Made by a program: the position numbers and the translations under genes
The notes under the pieces: model-generated
What the model saw: the letters and a program-made list of their open reading frames with translations, nothing else
Databases searched by the model: none
Told to the model about the DNA's origin: nothing
Shown here: one piece after another, positions 21,784 through 31,142 of the stretch
How positions within the stretch are numbered: position 1 is the first letter of the stretch
How the letters are laid out: every line of letters starts with the position of its first letter
From: a virus
Virus record (IMG/VR): IMGVR_UViG_3300028044_000025
Coordinates: 1-39,707 of that record
Strand: one strand, 5' to 3'
DNA: 39,707 nt

Positions 21784-22107
21784 ATGGCAACAACAGTGCA
21801 CGAAGCACAGAAGATCAAGCTAATTGATGGTACAGAAATAACTTTAAGACCGCTTAAAATTTCACTTTTGAGAAAGTTTATGGCAAAGTTTGAGGGTATA
21901 GCAGCAGTAGTAGATGACAACGAAAAGTCTATTGACCTGCTAATGGAATGTGTTCTAATTGCAATGGAGCAGTACAAGCCAGAGCTAGCTACAGACATTT
22001 CAGTACTTGAAGATAACATTGATTTGCCTACCGTTTATGAGATTGTTGAAGTAGCTTCAGGAATTAAGATTTCTGATGCAGCAACAATGTTCAGCGGTAA
22101 TGAATAA
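21784..22107 (+). CDS. Tail assembly chaperone, short form (G type)
   Basis: 107 residues from the ATG at 21784, six bases after GGGAGGG; in-frame ATG 21769 and TTG 21757 lie in the ribosome site and the -10 box and are rejected. It is a paralogue of residues 1-105 of the gene at 20441: the same order of IKLIDGTEI, LKISLLRKFM, LMECVLIAMEQY and LEDNIDLPTVYEI, and it ends where that protein's extension starts. It therefore corresponds to the short chaperone form (lambda gpG). With the separate long form, this phage would meet the usual need for both products with two genes. The tape measure follows 24 bases later, where the short chaperone is expected. Confidence 0.7.
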   Translation: MATTVHEAQKIKLIDGTEITLRPLKISLLRKFMAKFEGIAAVVDDNEKSIDLLMECVLIAMEQYKPELATDISVLEDNIDLPTVYEIVEVASGIKISDAATMFSGNE

Positions 22108-22131
22108 TAACTAAATAAAGAGGTATAGTGA

Positions 22132-25100
22132 ATGGCTGATACTCAGTCCAATATTCAAGTAAACATTGATACTGCTCAAGCACTTGCTAGTATCAAAAAC
22201 TTGCAGAGACAGATATCAGCCTTTCATTCCTCAATGGCTAAGGGTGGAGCTGCAGCTAATGCAGTTTCTACCCAGCTTCAGCAAACATTAATTAATTCAA
22301 TAAACGCTACTGGTCAGTTTTCAGCAGGAATAAGAACAATAAGGACTACCACTGAATCTTTTACTAATAGCCTAGAAAAAAATAAATTCTCACTAGGAGA
22401 ATATTTTAGATACGCTGGTGGTGCAACAAAAACTTTCGGCAGACTATTTAAGACTGAACATGACACCATAAATAAAGTAGCAAGAGAAAATGTAAAAGAT
22501 TTACAAACACAGTATATTCGTCTAGGTCGTGATGCTAGCGGAGCAATGAGGTCAATTGCTGTTAGACCTCTAGCTCTTGATATGACTGATCTTGGAACAA
22601 GAACACAGATAGCTGCTCAAAAGCAAGCAATCTTAAATCAACTTTTAAAACAAGGATCAACCAACCTTCTTAACTTTGGTAAAAATACCCAATGGGCAGG
22701 ACGCCAGCTTATGGTTGGTTTTACATTGCCACTTATTGCAGTTGGATCTGCTGCTTCCAAAACATTCATGGATATGGAAACACAGGCTATTAGATTTAAG
22801 AAGGTCTATGGAGATTTATTTACACCCACTGGAGAATCACAGCAAGCATTAAAGGATATTCAAGAGCTGGGTAAAGAGTTTACTAAATATGGCATTGCAG
22901 TTTCAACAACCGTTGGTCTAGCAGCAGAAGCTGCAGCAGCAGGCTTTAAAGGTGTTGATCTACAAAGACAGACAGCAGCAGCAACCAGACTTTCTATTCT
23001 TGGTCAGGTAGAAAGCCAAAAAGCACTTGAAACAACTATTGCATTACAAAATGCTTTCTCAATGTCTTCGGAAAATCTTTCGGAATCAATTGACTTTCTT
23101 AACGCAGTAGAAAACCAAACAGTACTTTCTCTTGATGACATTTCAACAGCTATTCCAAAAGCAGCTCCAGTTGTTCAACAACTTGGTGGTGATGTTAAAG
23201 ATTTAGCTTTCCTTATGACTGCTATGAAGGAAGGTGGAATTAATGCATCAGAAGGTGCTAACGCACTTAAGTCAGGACTTGCATCTTTAATTAATCCAAC
23301 TGGCAAAGCAAACGATATGCTTTTGAGTTTTGGAATTAATGCAAAAAAGATAGTTTTAGATAATAAGGGTGATCTTAAGAAAACTGTTGTTGAATTTGCA
23401 ACAGCTTTAAACATGCTTGATCCACTTAATAGAGCTCAAGCCATTGAGCAAATGTTTGGAAAGTTTCAGTTTGCACGTCTTTCTACACTATTTGCAAACG
23501 TAACAAAAGAAGGAACTCAAGCATCTCGTGTTCTTGATTTAGCTGGAGCTTCAGTTCAAGAACTTGCAGGTTTGGCAGAAAAAGAATTAGGCATGACTTC
23601 AGAGTCTGCTATGAATAAATTTAAGGGTGCTGTTGAAAATCTAAAGCTATCTCTTATTCCGCTTGGAGAACAATTCTTAAAAGCAGTAACACCAATTGCT
23701 GAATTTATTACAAAAGTATTAGACAAGTTTAATGGTTTTAGTGATAATACTAAAAAGATTATAGTTGTACTTACTGGAATAGTTGCAGGCCTTGGGCCAG
23801 TCTTGTTGATGACAGTTGGTTTGGTCATGAACGGTCTTGCAAACATGATTAAACTTTTTTCATTTTTAAAGTCATCATTTAATAAAACTGGACAGGCAAC
23901 TGCAATTCTAGGAACTGAAGTTCAGTATATGACCACTGAACAAAGAAATGCAGCAGCAGTTGCAGCATCTCTTGATCAGGTTCACACTAAACTTGCACAA
24001 ACATTTACCTCTGAAACAACAGCAGTTAATGCACTAACACGAGCATATCAAAGAGCAATTGCAGCTCAGTCACAATTTGTTCCAGTAGCTCCACCCATTA
24101 CTCGTGGACCAATTAAAAAGTTTGCAGACGGAAGACCATTAACCGTTGGCGGTACAGGAAATCAAGATTCTGAACTAGCACTCTTGATGCCTGGAGAGAC
24201 AGTAATACCAACAAAGATGAGTAAAAAGTATGGTCCACTTATTAATGCAATGATTGCAGGAAACATACCTGGATATGAGTTTGGAAAAGAAGACGGAACC
24301 CCTGGAGCATTTTCTTTTGGCGGAAGAGAGTTTCCAGTAAGACAAGCCTCAATCCCTTCAGTAAGAAGATTTATAGCACAAATACAACAACTAGGCGGAG
24401 TAGTCTCTAACATTGATGATGTTATATTTAAAGTACTAGAAGATATGACATCGGAACTTGAAAAAGGTGCAAAGATTACCAAGTCAGGCCTTGAAAAAGC
24501 TATGGCAGCCAGTAATGTAACTGAATTAGCAAAAAGCACAAAGGCAGCACAAGGTGGTTTTGAAGGAAATGCTGGCGCAGTAATGGCGCATGGATTGCCT
24601 AAGATTACACTAACTCCAGAACAAGTAAAGGCATTTGAAGGTACAACAGTTGGAACAAGACTAGCAGACAGAGTTCCAGGTGCACCAGTAACTGGATTAA
24701 GTAATATGGTGTTTCCAATGCCAGCTGCATTTAATCAAGACAGAATGACTGGAGCAGAAGGTGCACAGTGGATAGGTCAAAATAGAACAAGGTTTACAAC
24801 AGATTTTGCTGCACAGGCAGGCCTTAATCCAAATGATCCAGACTTACTTAGATTTGGAACTGCAGTTGGAAAGGCGCTAAAGTCTGCAGCATATAGAGGT
24901 GTAGTTGTAACTCAAGAAGATTTTGAAAGAATAATTAGTCAGGCACTGGAAAAAGAAATATTTGATGTTGGAAAAAATACTTCTACTGCAGTTAAAACAG
25001 CTTTTGCAGATGCAAAAAAAGTTTCTACACTTATGTTCCCAACCGTATCCCAATCTGGAAGAACGGGTTATAGTAGAGTTCCTGTTGCAGAAGATATGCG

Positions 25101-28100
25101 AGGAACAACCGTAGATGGTATACCACTAGCACAAGGGTCATCTTATAAAAATAGAGGCGTTACTGGCGCTCAGCATGAAGCAGCAGATAAGTTTACAATG
25201 AAAGCTGTTAGAGCAAGAGTCCGAAGATTCTTTACTAAAATGCCTAAAGAGGTAGAGCAAGAAGTTAAAGAAGTACTAGATATTAATTCACCATCAAGAG
25301 CTACCAAAAAGCTTGGTAATGATACAGCAACTGGATTTGTTTCTGGTGTTAAGGAACTTAATGATGAGGCAAGGGCTGCTGGTAAACAGGTAGGCTCATC
25401 AGTAGTTTCTGGTGCTACACAAAGTGGAAGAGCACGCAGGGTAGCCACAAGACCTCAAGGACCTGCACCAATTGGAGCTACACCACAACCAGGCATGAGA
25501 ATATTGCCAATCGTTCCTCCAAATCCTAAAGGACCAATTCCTCCAGATCCTAATGGGCCAACTCCAACAACTCAAACAAGAGGGCAGATGCTTGCTGATA
25601 GAGCAAGAGGTGTTGGTACAAGAATGAACTCTATGGGTGGAGGCATGGGTCTTTTGGGAGTCAACATGGGACTTTCAATGCTTCCAGATTTTGCTGGAAA
25701 AGGTGTTATACAAGGAGGTCTTGCAGGCGCCAATCTTGGCATGATGTTTGGTCCTTATGGAATGGCAGCTGGTGCAGCAATAGGATTAGTTACATCTGCT
25801 CTTGGCAATTTGATTGAAAAGCAAAAGCAACACAAAGCCATGACAGAGGCAATGTTTAAGTCAAGTTCATCTGTTGCAGAATTTTTTGGTAACGCTGTTG
25901 TAAATACAACAATGGAAGTGGGAAGACTTAGTAGCGCAACTCTGGCTGCTTCATCATCAACAGAAAATTTAGGAAAAAACTTTGGATATACAAATGAAGA
26001 ACTACAAAGGTTTAGTGATCTAGTTAACTCTCTACCACAAGGTAATCCTCTAAAAGATATTTTGGTTGGACTAGAAGATGTAACTGATCCAGAAGAAATA
26101 AAGAAAATTATAGACAATTTTGTTACAACTCAAGTTGCTGTTGGCCAAACTCTTCCAGAACAAGCTCAAAAGATCTATGATTTAATTTTAGCTCAAAGTG
26201 GCAACCAATCTATGGTTGGGCAATCTTTCTATAATTTTAAAACACAGTCTGAAGCTGTTTCTGCTACACTTAAAAATGCACGTAAAAATTCCGTAGATCT
26301 TGGTAATAGTTTAATTCAACTAACGGGTGCAGCATCTAATAGCTCATCTTTAATATTCATAAAATCAATTATTGACGGTATAGCCGCCTCTGGCATCAGC
26401 GCAGCAGAAGGTTTAAATGCTATGTACTATGCCTATATTAGAATAGGAAATCAGGGTGCAGCAGATTCATTACAAAACCTTAGAAGAATTCAGGGACTTA
26501 CCCAAGCTGAGATAAATAGCCTTATGATATCTGGTACACAGGGATTTAGTTATCCAGTTGGACAAGATACAACACGTAAAGAAATACTAGAAGCCCAAGC
26601 AGAATTTAATAAAACCCTTAAAGAGGAAGGTCTTGTAAAATCAGGAATAAAGCCGTACAAAAATTTGGCTGATGAAAAAACAATTTCTATTAAAAAAGAA
26701 ATTGACTTGTTAAAAAAGAGAAAAAAGATAATTGATGATCAAATTAAAAAAGAAAAACAAATTACAGATGAATTAAAGAAGCAAAATGACTATAGAGATA
26801 AACAATTAAAGATTGACAAAGATATAGTTGAAGCAAAAATACGTGGAGACTATATTGGAGCTGCTATTCTTTTACAAGAAAAAACAAGCTTAACTGATGA
26901 ATTTAATAAAGAAAATCAACTTTCAGCATTGCAGGCTCGTTCTGATGCTCTTCAACAACAGATAGAGGAAAGACAGTCTGTTAGTGATGATATGGTTGCA
27001 GCAATTCAATCCACAACAGATGCTGTTACAACAGGTTCAGCAAACATTGTCACAGCTGTTAGAGAAGCAGGTGGATTTCCAAGTATAGACGGAGATGGAA
27101 GTTTTAAATCACCACTTACTATTGCTTCAGATGCGGCATCAATAAAATCATATATAGAATCAGATAAACCATCAGCTGGAGTTTCAAACGAAGGGGTATC
27201 TGTAGGCACAGTAGCTCCTTCAGCAATTGATGCAGCAAAAGCTTATAATGAAACTTTTGCAGAAAAAATTACTAGGCTGACTCAGCCAGGTCTTAAAACA
27301 GAAATGCAAATGCTTGAAGATTATATCAGAACCCAGATTGTTTTTCCCCCAGACAAAAAACATATTTTTATTGAGATCAAAGGCAGTGATGGTTTATTTT
27401 ATAAATTTAAGGTTGCTAAAGATAAAAATGCAAAAAATGGTTTTATTAGAGTTGGTGATCCAATTAAGAAAGCAGCTGGTGGATACATTGAAAACTTTAT
27501 GGGTGGAGGAAATGTAAGAGGTGCTGGCACTGAGACTTCTGATTCTATAGCTGCATATCTTTCAAATGGCGAATATGTTATTAAAGCAAAATCTGTCAAG
27601 AAATATGGAACAGAAACTTTTGATGCTCTAAATGCTGGAAGGTTTGCTAATGGTGGACTAATTAAAGGATATGATAATGGTGGATTAGTCTCAGGTACAG
27701 GTATGTACAGCGGAAGAATGTTTATCCCACCAAAGTATTCAACATCATATTCTGAACAATACGATCCACGCACCAAGCAACCTTTTAAATTCCCCGCTGA
27801 AGGTGAAACTGTTCATTTTATGGAAGACATGCTGCCACCTTCAATGCGTCCGCAAAAGAGTTTGTTCGGACAATTTAAGCGTCTGTTTACCCCTTCACTT
27901 TGGGGAATAGGAAAAGATGTACGGGGTAAAGATGTAACAGGTGGAGTAGTAGATCTTCCTTATAATGTTGGATATAAAGGTATTTATAAGAATTTACTAT
28001 TCCCAACTGCACTAATGCTAGACAGAGCTACAAGGCTTGGCCCTAGTGGGCCGTCTGGTCTATATGGTAGCCCATTAGCTGGTACAAATAAAAAGAGAGA

Positions 28101-30693
28101 GGCTGAACTATTAGCTAGATCTAGAGCAGAAGGATTTGGCTCAGTCGCACCTGAAGTATTGCTCACCGCAGGACTTGATATGGCAAGTGTTTTTCCACTT
28201 ACTGGAGTTGGTTCTAAAATAGGAAACATAGGATTCAGTCAAGCACAGATTGCAAAAATGGCTGCTGAAAAAGCTGCTCAAAAAGCTGCTACAAGATCAG
28301 CTTTAGAAAAAGCAGGTATTGGACTTCCAGGTATGATGCAGTCCATTCAATCTAGACTTAGTCCACAAGCTGCACTTAGAAAAAAGACCGCGTTTGCTAA
28401 AAATGCTGCAGTTGCAGCAATGATAGGTGCATCAAAACCATTTGCTGAAAATAAACTTTCCTTAATGCTACCAGAGCTAAAGTCAAAAAATTCTGTTTCA
28501 ACTTCTATTACAGCTAAGCCTGGTACTAAAAAACATGCTGGCACTCTTTCTGACTGGGTAGAGCACGATGGCTATAGAATACCAGTTTATCGTGGGGGCC
28601 CTTTTGGAGAAAACGAGTCAGTAATATTTCAAGGAATGGGAGAAGATTTTTCTCCAATTTTAAAACGCGGTCACGTTACAACAGTAATACCTACGTCACC
28701 ATCAGGAATTTTAAAATATGCATTAGACCAAAAGCCAGGAGATAAAAATCTACAAGAATTACTAAATAGTTTTACTGCTGACCCAACAATACCTGGAGTA
28801 ATAGGTAAAAAAGAAGAAGAATTTTTAATGCAAATGTTAGCAAGTTTAAATATAAATCTTGTAAAAAATACAACATTTGGTAGCAAAAGAACATTCTTTC
28901 CTAAGTTAGCGGATAGTCAGTCTACAGAAGGATTAATGACATTTATTTCTTCTCTATTAGGAAATGAAAAAGCATCTTCTATTGTTAAATCTAAAACAAA
29001 AGCTATGAACCCTGAATTAAAAAAGATTGTAGATTCTTATGTAAAAGAAGCAGAGGAGCAACGATCAGCAATGGCTGCAAGAGCTGCTCAAGGGTATGAT
29101 GTAGCACCAACAATAACATTAGACGAAGTTCCAATGATTAGGTCTTATAATCATGGAATAACATACAATAAAGACGGAGACATTGTTGAGCAAGCTGCTG
29201 GATTTCATATATTTAAAGATATATTCGGCCCATCTGGTGGCACTCAAGGAGGAATTGCTAGATCAACAAAGCACTTCACAATAGGAGATTCAGTTCAGCA
29301 AAGAACTGGACATACTAGTGGATCAGTATGGAGTCCAAATCAACCAAAAGTAGTTACCACATTAAGAAATTTAATTGACAACAATGGTAATCCAGAAAAT
29401 TTACATGAAGTAGACAGTTGGTGGATACAGCAATTTGGCAAAGAGTTTAAAATAGGAAGAAAAAACGCTAGCGTTATTCAACCCATTACTGGAAGAAAAG
29501 ACTATATTGAAGAGCTAAAAAAGCTTGGGATATATAAAGAAGGAGAAGAATTTCCAATAATTGCAGAAAACGCTACAAATAAGTCTGTACACTATTTGCA
29601 AAAACCAAAATATTCTGAAAAAGAAATAGAGCAGATACTAAAAGAATTTAGTGATAATCGTTACGAGCTTCCATCAATATCAAGAATACCACAATCAAAA
29701 ATGAACGGAAATCTAAAAAGAAAAGGCTTTCTATTTCAAGATTCACATGGAATAGCTTATACAGCCCATAGATTGTTAGAAATACTTGCCATACAACGTG
29801 CAAAAAAACAAATTGGTATAGATACACCATTTCAAAGACTTCAAGATCATAGCTCATCAAGCATAACTTTAAGTGATGACATAGCAGCGATAGCTCGCAC
29901 TATTGGAGCAAAACCTAGTTCACGCCACAGCGATTCTAGTTTAAGCGATTTAGAAAGCGCTGGAACTAAAGGATTTTTTGATCAAGGCACTGAAGAAAAT
30001 CCAGATTTTAGTAACCCATTTAAACTTCTACAACGGGGTGGAACTTCAAGCACAGAGAATGCACTATCAGCAATGCTAATGCATCAATTTTTTGGAAAAT
30101 ATAGTAGCGGAAAAGTTAGATCAAATTCTACTGACCCCGCGATAAGACTTTCTGAGGCAACAGGGCTGTATGTTCGTCAATTGATGGAATATAGGTCAGG
30201 TGCAACAACAACTCCCCCAAGCTGGGAAGAGTATGTTGCGTTAACAAAAAAAATACAAAAAGACTTGGAAGATAGCAGACTGGCCCTTTCTGCTGGTGGA
30301 TATATCAATAACAGAAAAGTTAAACTTCCTAAGTTTGCTAATGGAGGTTCTATTAAGGGCTATGCAATGGGCGGACTTATAAAGGGACCAGGTACAGGAA
30401 TATCAGATTCAATTCAAGCAGGCTTTGGATATGCTGGTGGAGGATCAATTAGAGTTTCAAATGGAGAATATATTGTAAAGGCATCATCTGTTAGAGATTA
30501 TGGCGTTAAGACAATGGATGCAATTAATAACGGTACCGCAAGAGTTGGCACAGAATCTGGCGGTACAGTGTATAATATAAATATGCCTGTTACAAGTAAT
30601 AATGCAAATCCAGAAATTGTTGCAAATGAAGTTATGAGAAAGCTAAAACTTGAAATAAGCAAGAATAATAAAACAAATAGAGTTGGTGGATAA
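22132..30693 (+). CDS. Tail tape measure protein with inserted unusual domain
   Basis: 2853 residues; AAAGAGG at 22117-22123 precedes the ATG. The tape measure sets tail length and travels into the cell with the DNA. Residues about 215-430 show a TP901-type tape measure core (TTVGLAAEAAAAGFKGVDLQRQ, GINASEGANALKSGLASL). Membrane-like hydrophobic helices lie at about 544-570 and 1174-1229 (Gly/Ala-rich), a proline-rich linker at about 1108-1152, and a Lys/Glu-rich coiled coil at about 1523-1617. A Gly-rich motif that ends in a G-(E)-(Y/T)-V-I-K/P stretch followed by a K-Y-G or R-D-Y-G phrase recurs three times (about 662-718, 1779-1855, 2722-2803). Between the second and third copies, residues about 2137-2720 look globular rather than coiled and lack a match I can name. 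At roughly 0.15 nm per residue, the length would imply a tail of about 0.4 micrometre, less if the globular part is not extended. Confidence 0.92.
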   Translation: MADTQSNIQVNIDTAQALASIKNLQRQISAFHSSMAKGGAAANAVSTQLQQTLINSINATGQFSAGIRTIRTTTESFTNSLEKNKFSLGEYFRYAGGATKTFGRLFKTEHDTINKVARENVKDLQTQYIRLGRDASGAMRSIAVRPLALDMTDLGTRTQIAAQKQAILNQLLKQGSTNLLNFGKNTQWAGRQLMVGFTLPLIAVGSAASKTFMDMETQAIRFKKVYGDLFTPTGESQQALKDIQELGKEFTKYGIAVSTTVGLAAEAAAAGFKGVDLQRQTAAATRLSILGQVESQKALETTIALQNAFSMSSENLSESIDFLNAVENQTVLSLDDISTAIPKAAPVVQQLGGDVKDLAFLMTAMKEGGINASEGANALKSGLASLINPTGKANDMLLSFGINAKKIVLDNKGDLKKTVVEFATALNMLDPLNRAQAIEQMFGKFQFARLSTLFANVTKEGTQASRVLDLAGASVQELAGLAEKELGMTSESAMNKFKGAVENLKLSLIPLGEQFLKAVTPIAEFITKVLDKFNGFSDNTKKIIVVLTGIVAGLGPVLLMTVGLVMNGLANMIKLFSFLKSSFNKTGQATAILGTEVQYMTTEQRNAAAVAASLDQVHTKLAQTFTSETTAVNALTRAYQRAIAAQSQFVPVAPPITRGPIKKFADGRPLTVGGTGNQDSELALLMPGETVIPTKMSKKYGPLINAMIAGNIPGYEFGKEDGTPGAFSFGGREFPVRQASIPSVRRFIAQIQQLGGVVSNIDDVIFKVLEDMTSELEKGAKITKSGLEKAMAASNVTELAKSTKAAQGGFEGNAGAVMAHGLPKITLTPEQVKAFEGTTVGTRLADRVPGAPVTGLSNMVFPMPAAFNQDRMTGAEGAQWIGQNRTRFTTDFAAQAGLNPNDPDLLRFGTAVGKALKSAAYRGVVVTQEDFERIISQALEKEIFDVGKNTSTAVKTAFADAKKVSTLMFPTVSQSGRTGYSRVPVAEDMRGTTVDGIPLAQGSSYKNRGVTGAQHEAADKFTMKAVRARVRRFFTKMPKEVEQEVKEVLDINSPSRATKKLGNDTATGFVSGVKELNDEARAAGKQVGSSVVSGATQSGRARRVATRPQGPAPIGATPQPGMRILPIVPPNPKGPIPPDPNGPTPTTQTRGQMLADRARGVGTRMNSMGGGMGLLGVNMGLSMLPDFAGKGVIQGGLAGANLGMMFGPYGMAAGAAIGLVTSALGNLIEKQKQHKAMTEAMFKSSSSVAEFFGNAVVNTTMEVGRLSSATLAASSSTENLGKNFGYTNEELQRFSDLVNSLPQGNPLKDILVGLEDVTDPEEIKKIIDNFVTTQVAVGQTLPEQAQKIYDLILAQSGNQSMVGQSFYNFKTQSEAVSATLKNARKNSVDLGNSLIQLTGAASNSSSLIFIKSIIDGIAASGISAAEGLNAMYYAYIRIGNQGAADSLQNLRRIQGLTQAEINSLMISGTQGFSYPVGQDTTRKEILEAQAEFNKTLKEEGLVKSGIKPYKNLADEKTISIKKEIDLLKKRKKIIDDQIKKEKQITDELKKQNDYRDKQLKIDKDIVEAKIRGDYIGAAILLQEKTSLTDEFNKENQLSALQARSDALQQQIEERQSVSDDMVAAIQSTTDAVTTGSANIVTAVREAGGFPSIDGDGSFKSPLTIASDAASIKSYIESDKPSAGVSNEGVSVGTVAPSAIDAAKAYNETFAEKITRLTQPGLKTEMQMLEDYIRTQIVFPPDKKHIFIEIKGSDGLFYKFKVAKDKNAKNGFIRVGDPIKKAAGGYIENFMGGGNVRGAGTETSDSIAAYLSNGEYVIKAKSVKKYGTETFDALNAGRFANGGLIKGYDNGGLVSGTGMYSGRMFIPPKYSTSYSEQYDPRTKQPFKFPAEGETVHFMEDMLPPSMRPQKSLFGQFKRLFTPSLWGIGKDVRGKDVTGGVVDLPYNVGYKGIYKNLLFPTALMLDRATRLGPSGPSGLYGSPLAGTNKKREAELLARSRAEGFGSVAPEVLLTAGLDMASVFPLTGVGSKIGNIGFSQAQIAKMAAEKAAQKAATRSALEKAGIGLPGMMQSIQSRLSPQAALRKKTAFAKNAAVAAMIGASKPFAENKLSLMLPELKSKNSVSTSITAKPGTKKHAGTLSDWVEHDGYRIPVYRGGPFGENESVIFQGMGEDFSPILKRGHVTTVIPTSPSGILKYALDQKPGDKNLQELLNSFTADPTIPGVIGKKEEEFLMQMLASLNINLVKNTTFGSKRTFFPKLADSQSTEGLMTFISSLLGNEKASSIVKSKTKAMNPELKKIVDSYVKEAEEQRSAMAARAAQGYDVAPTITLDEVPMIRSYNHGITYNKDGDIVEQAAGFHIFKDIFGPSGGTQGGIARSTKHFTIGDSVQQRTGHTSGSVWSPNQPKVVTTLRNLIDNNGNPENLHEVDSWWIQQFGKEFKIGRKNASVIQPITGRKDYIEELKKLGIYKEGEEFPIIAENATNKSVHYLQKPKYSEKEIEQILKEFSDNRYELPSISRIPQSKMNGNLKRKGFLFQDSHGIAYTAHRLLEILAIQRAKKQIGIDTPFQRLQDHSSSSITLSDDIAAIARTIGAKPSSRHSDSSLSDLESAGTKGFFDQGTEENPDFSNPFKLLQRGGTSSTENALSAMLMHQFFGKYSSGKVRSNSTDPAIRLSEATGLYVRQLMEYRSGATTTPPSWEEYVALTKKIQKDLEDSRLALSAGGYINNRKVKLPKFANGGSIKGYAMGGLIKGPGTGISDSIQAGFGYAGGGSIRVSNGEYIVKASSVRDYGVKTMDAINNGTARVGTESGGTVYNINMPVTSNNANPEIVANEVMRKLKLEISKNNKTNRVGG

Positions 30694-31142
30694 TGGCTTA
30701 TTCAATTCAATCAGGTATACAGGTATCCCTAGATAATGTTAATTGGCAAAAAATTACAGATCATAATAGAGAGCCAATTTCAGTGTCTACAGAGCTTATT
30801 GAAACCCAGGCTAGAATGGCTAACGGTAGAATGAAGAAGTATGTAGTTTCTCAGAAAAATACAATATCAGCATCATGGACATATGTCCCATCAAAAACAT
30901 CTGAAACAGCAGACCTCAACCATGGTGCTGCTTGGCTTGAATCATTTTATAGATCTAATGTAGGGTCTCCAATTTATGTTAAGATAGTAGAGTCTGGACT
31001 AAATGGGTCTGAAGATTTTGTTACTGCACAACATACCTCTAAGGTATATACTGTATTTATGACTAACTTTTCTAAAACCATTATTAACAGAACAAAGGTT
31101 TCAGATTACGTTAGTATGAGCATTGACTTTACGGAGATCTAA
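30693..31142 (+). CDS. Small tail protein after the tape measure (distal-tail-like)
   Basis: 149 residues starting in a TAATG overlap with the tape measure. It sits where distal tail or baseplate-adaptor proteins normally lie, between tape measure and tail hub. The content is beta-rich: IQSGIQVSLDNVNWQKI at the start, an aromatic ASWTYVPSKTSE segment and FSKTIINRTKVSDYVSMSIDFTEI at the end. The end resembles distal tail / tail-tube-like strands that pair with the hub. Length is at the low end for distal tail proteins (they are often 200-300 residues). No enzymatic motif is visible. CGGAGAT close to its end serves as the ribosome site of the hub gene. Confidence 0.6.
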   Translation: MAYSIQSGIQVSLDNVNWQKITDHNREPISVSTELIETQARMANGRMKKYVVSQKNTISASWTYVPSKTSETADLNHGAAWLESFYRSNVGSPIYVKIVESGLNGSEDFVTAQHTSKVYTVFMTNFSKTIINRTKVSDYVSMSIDFTEI

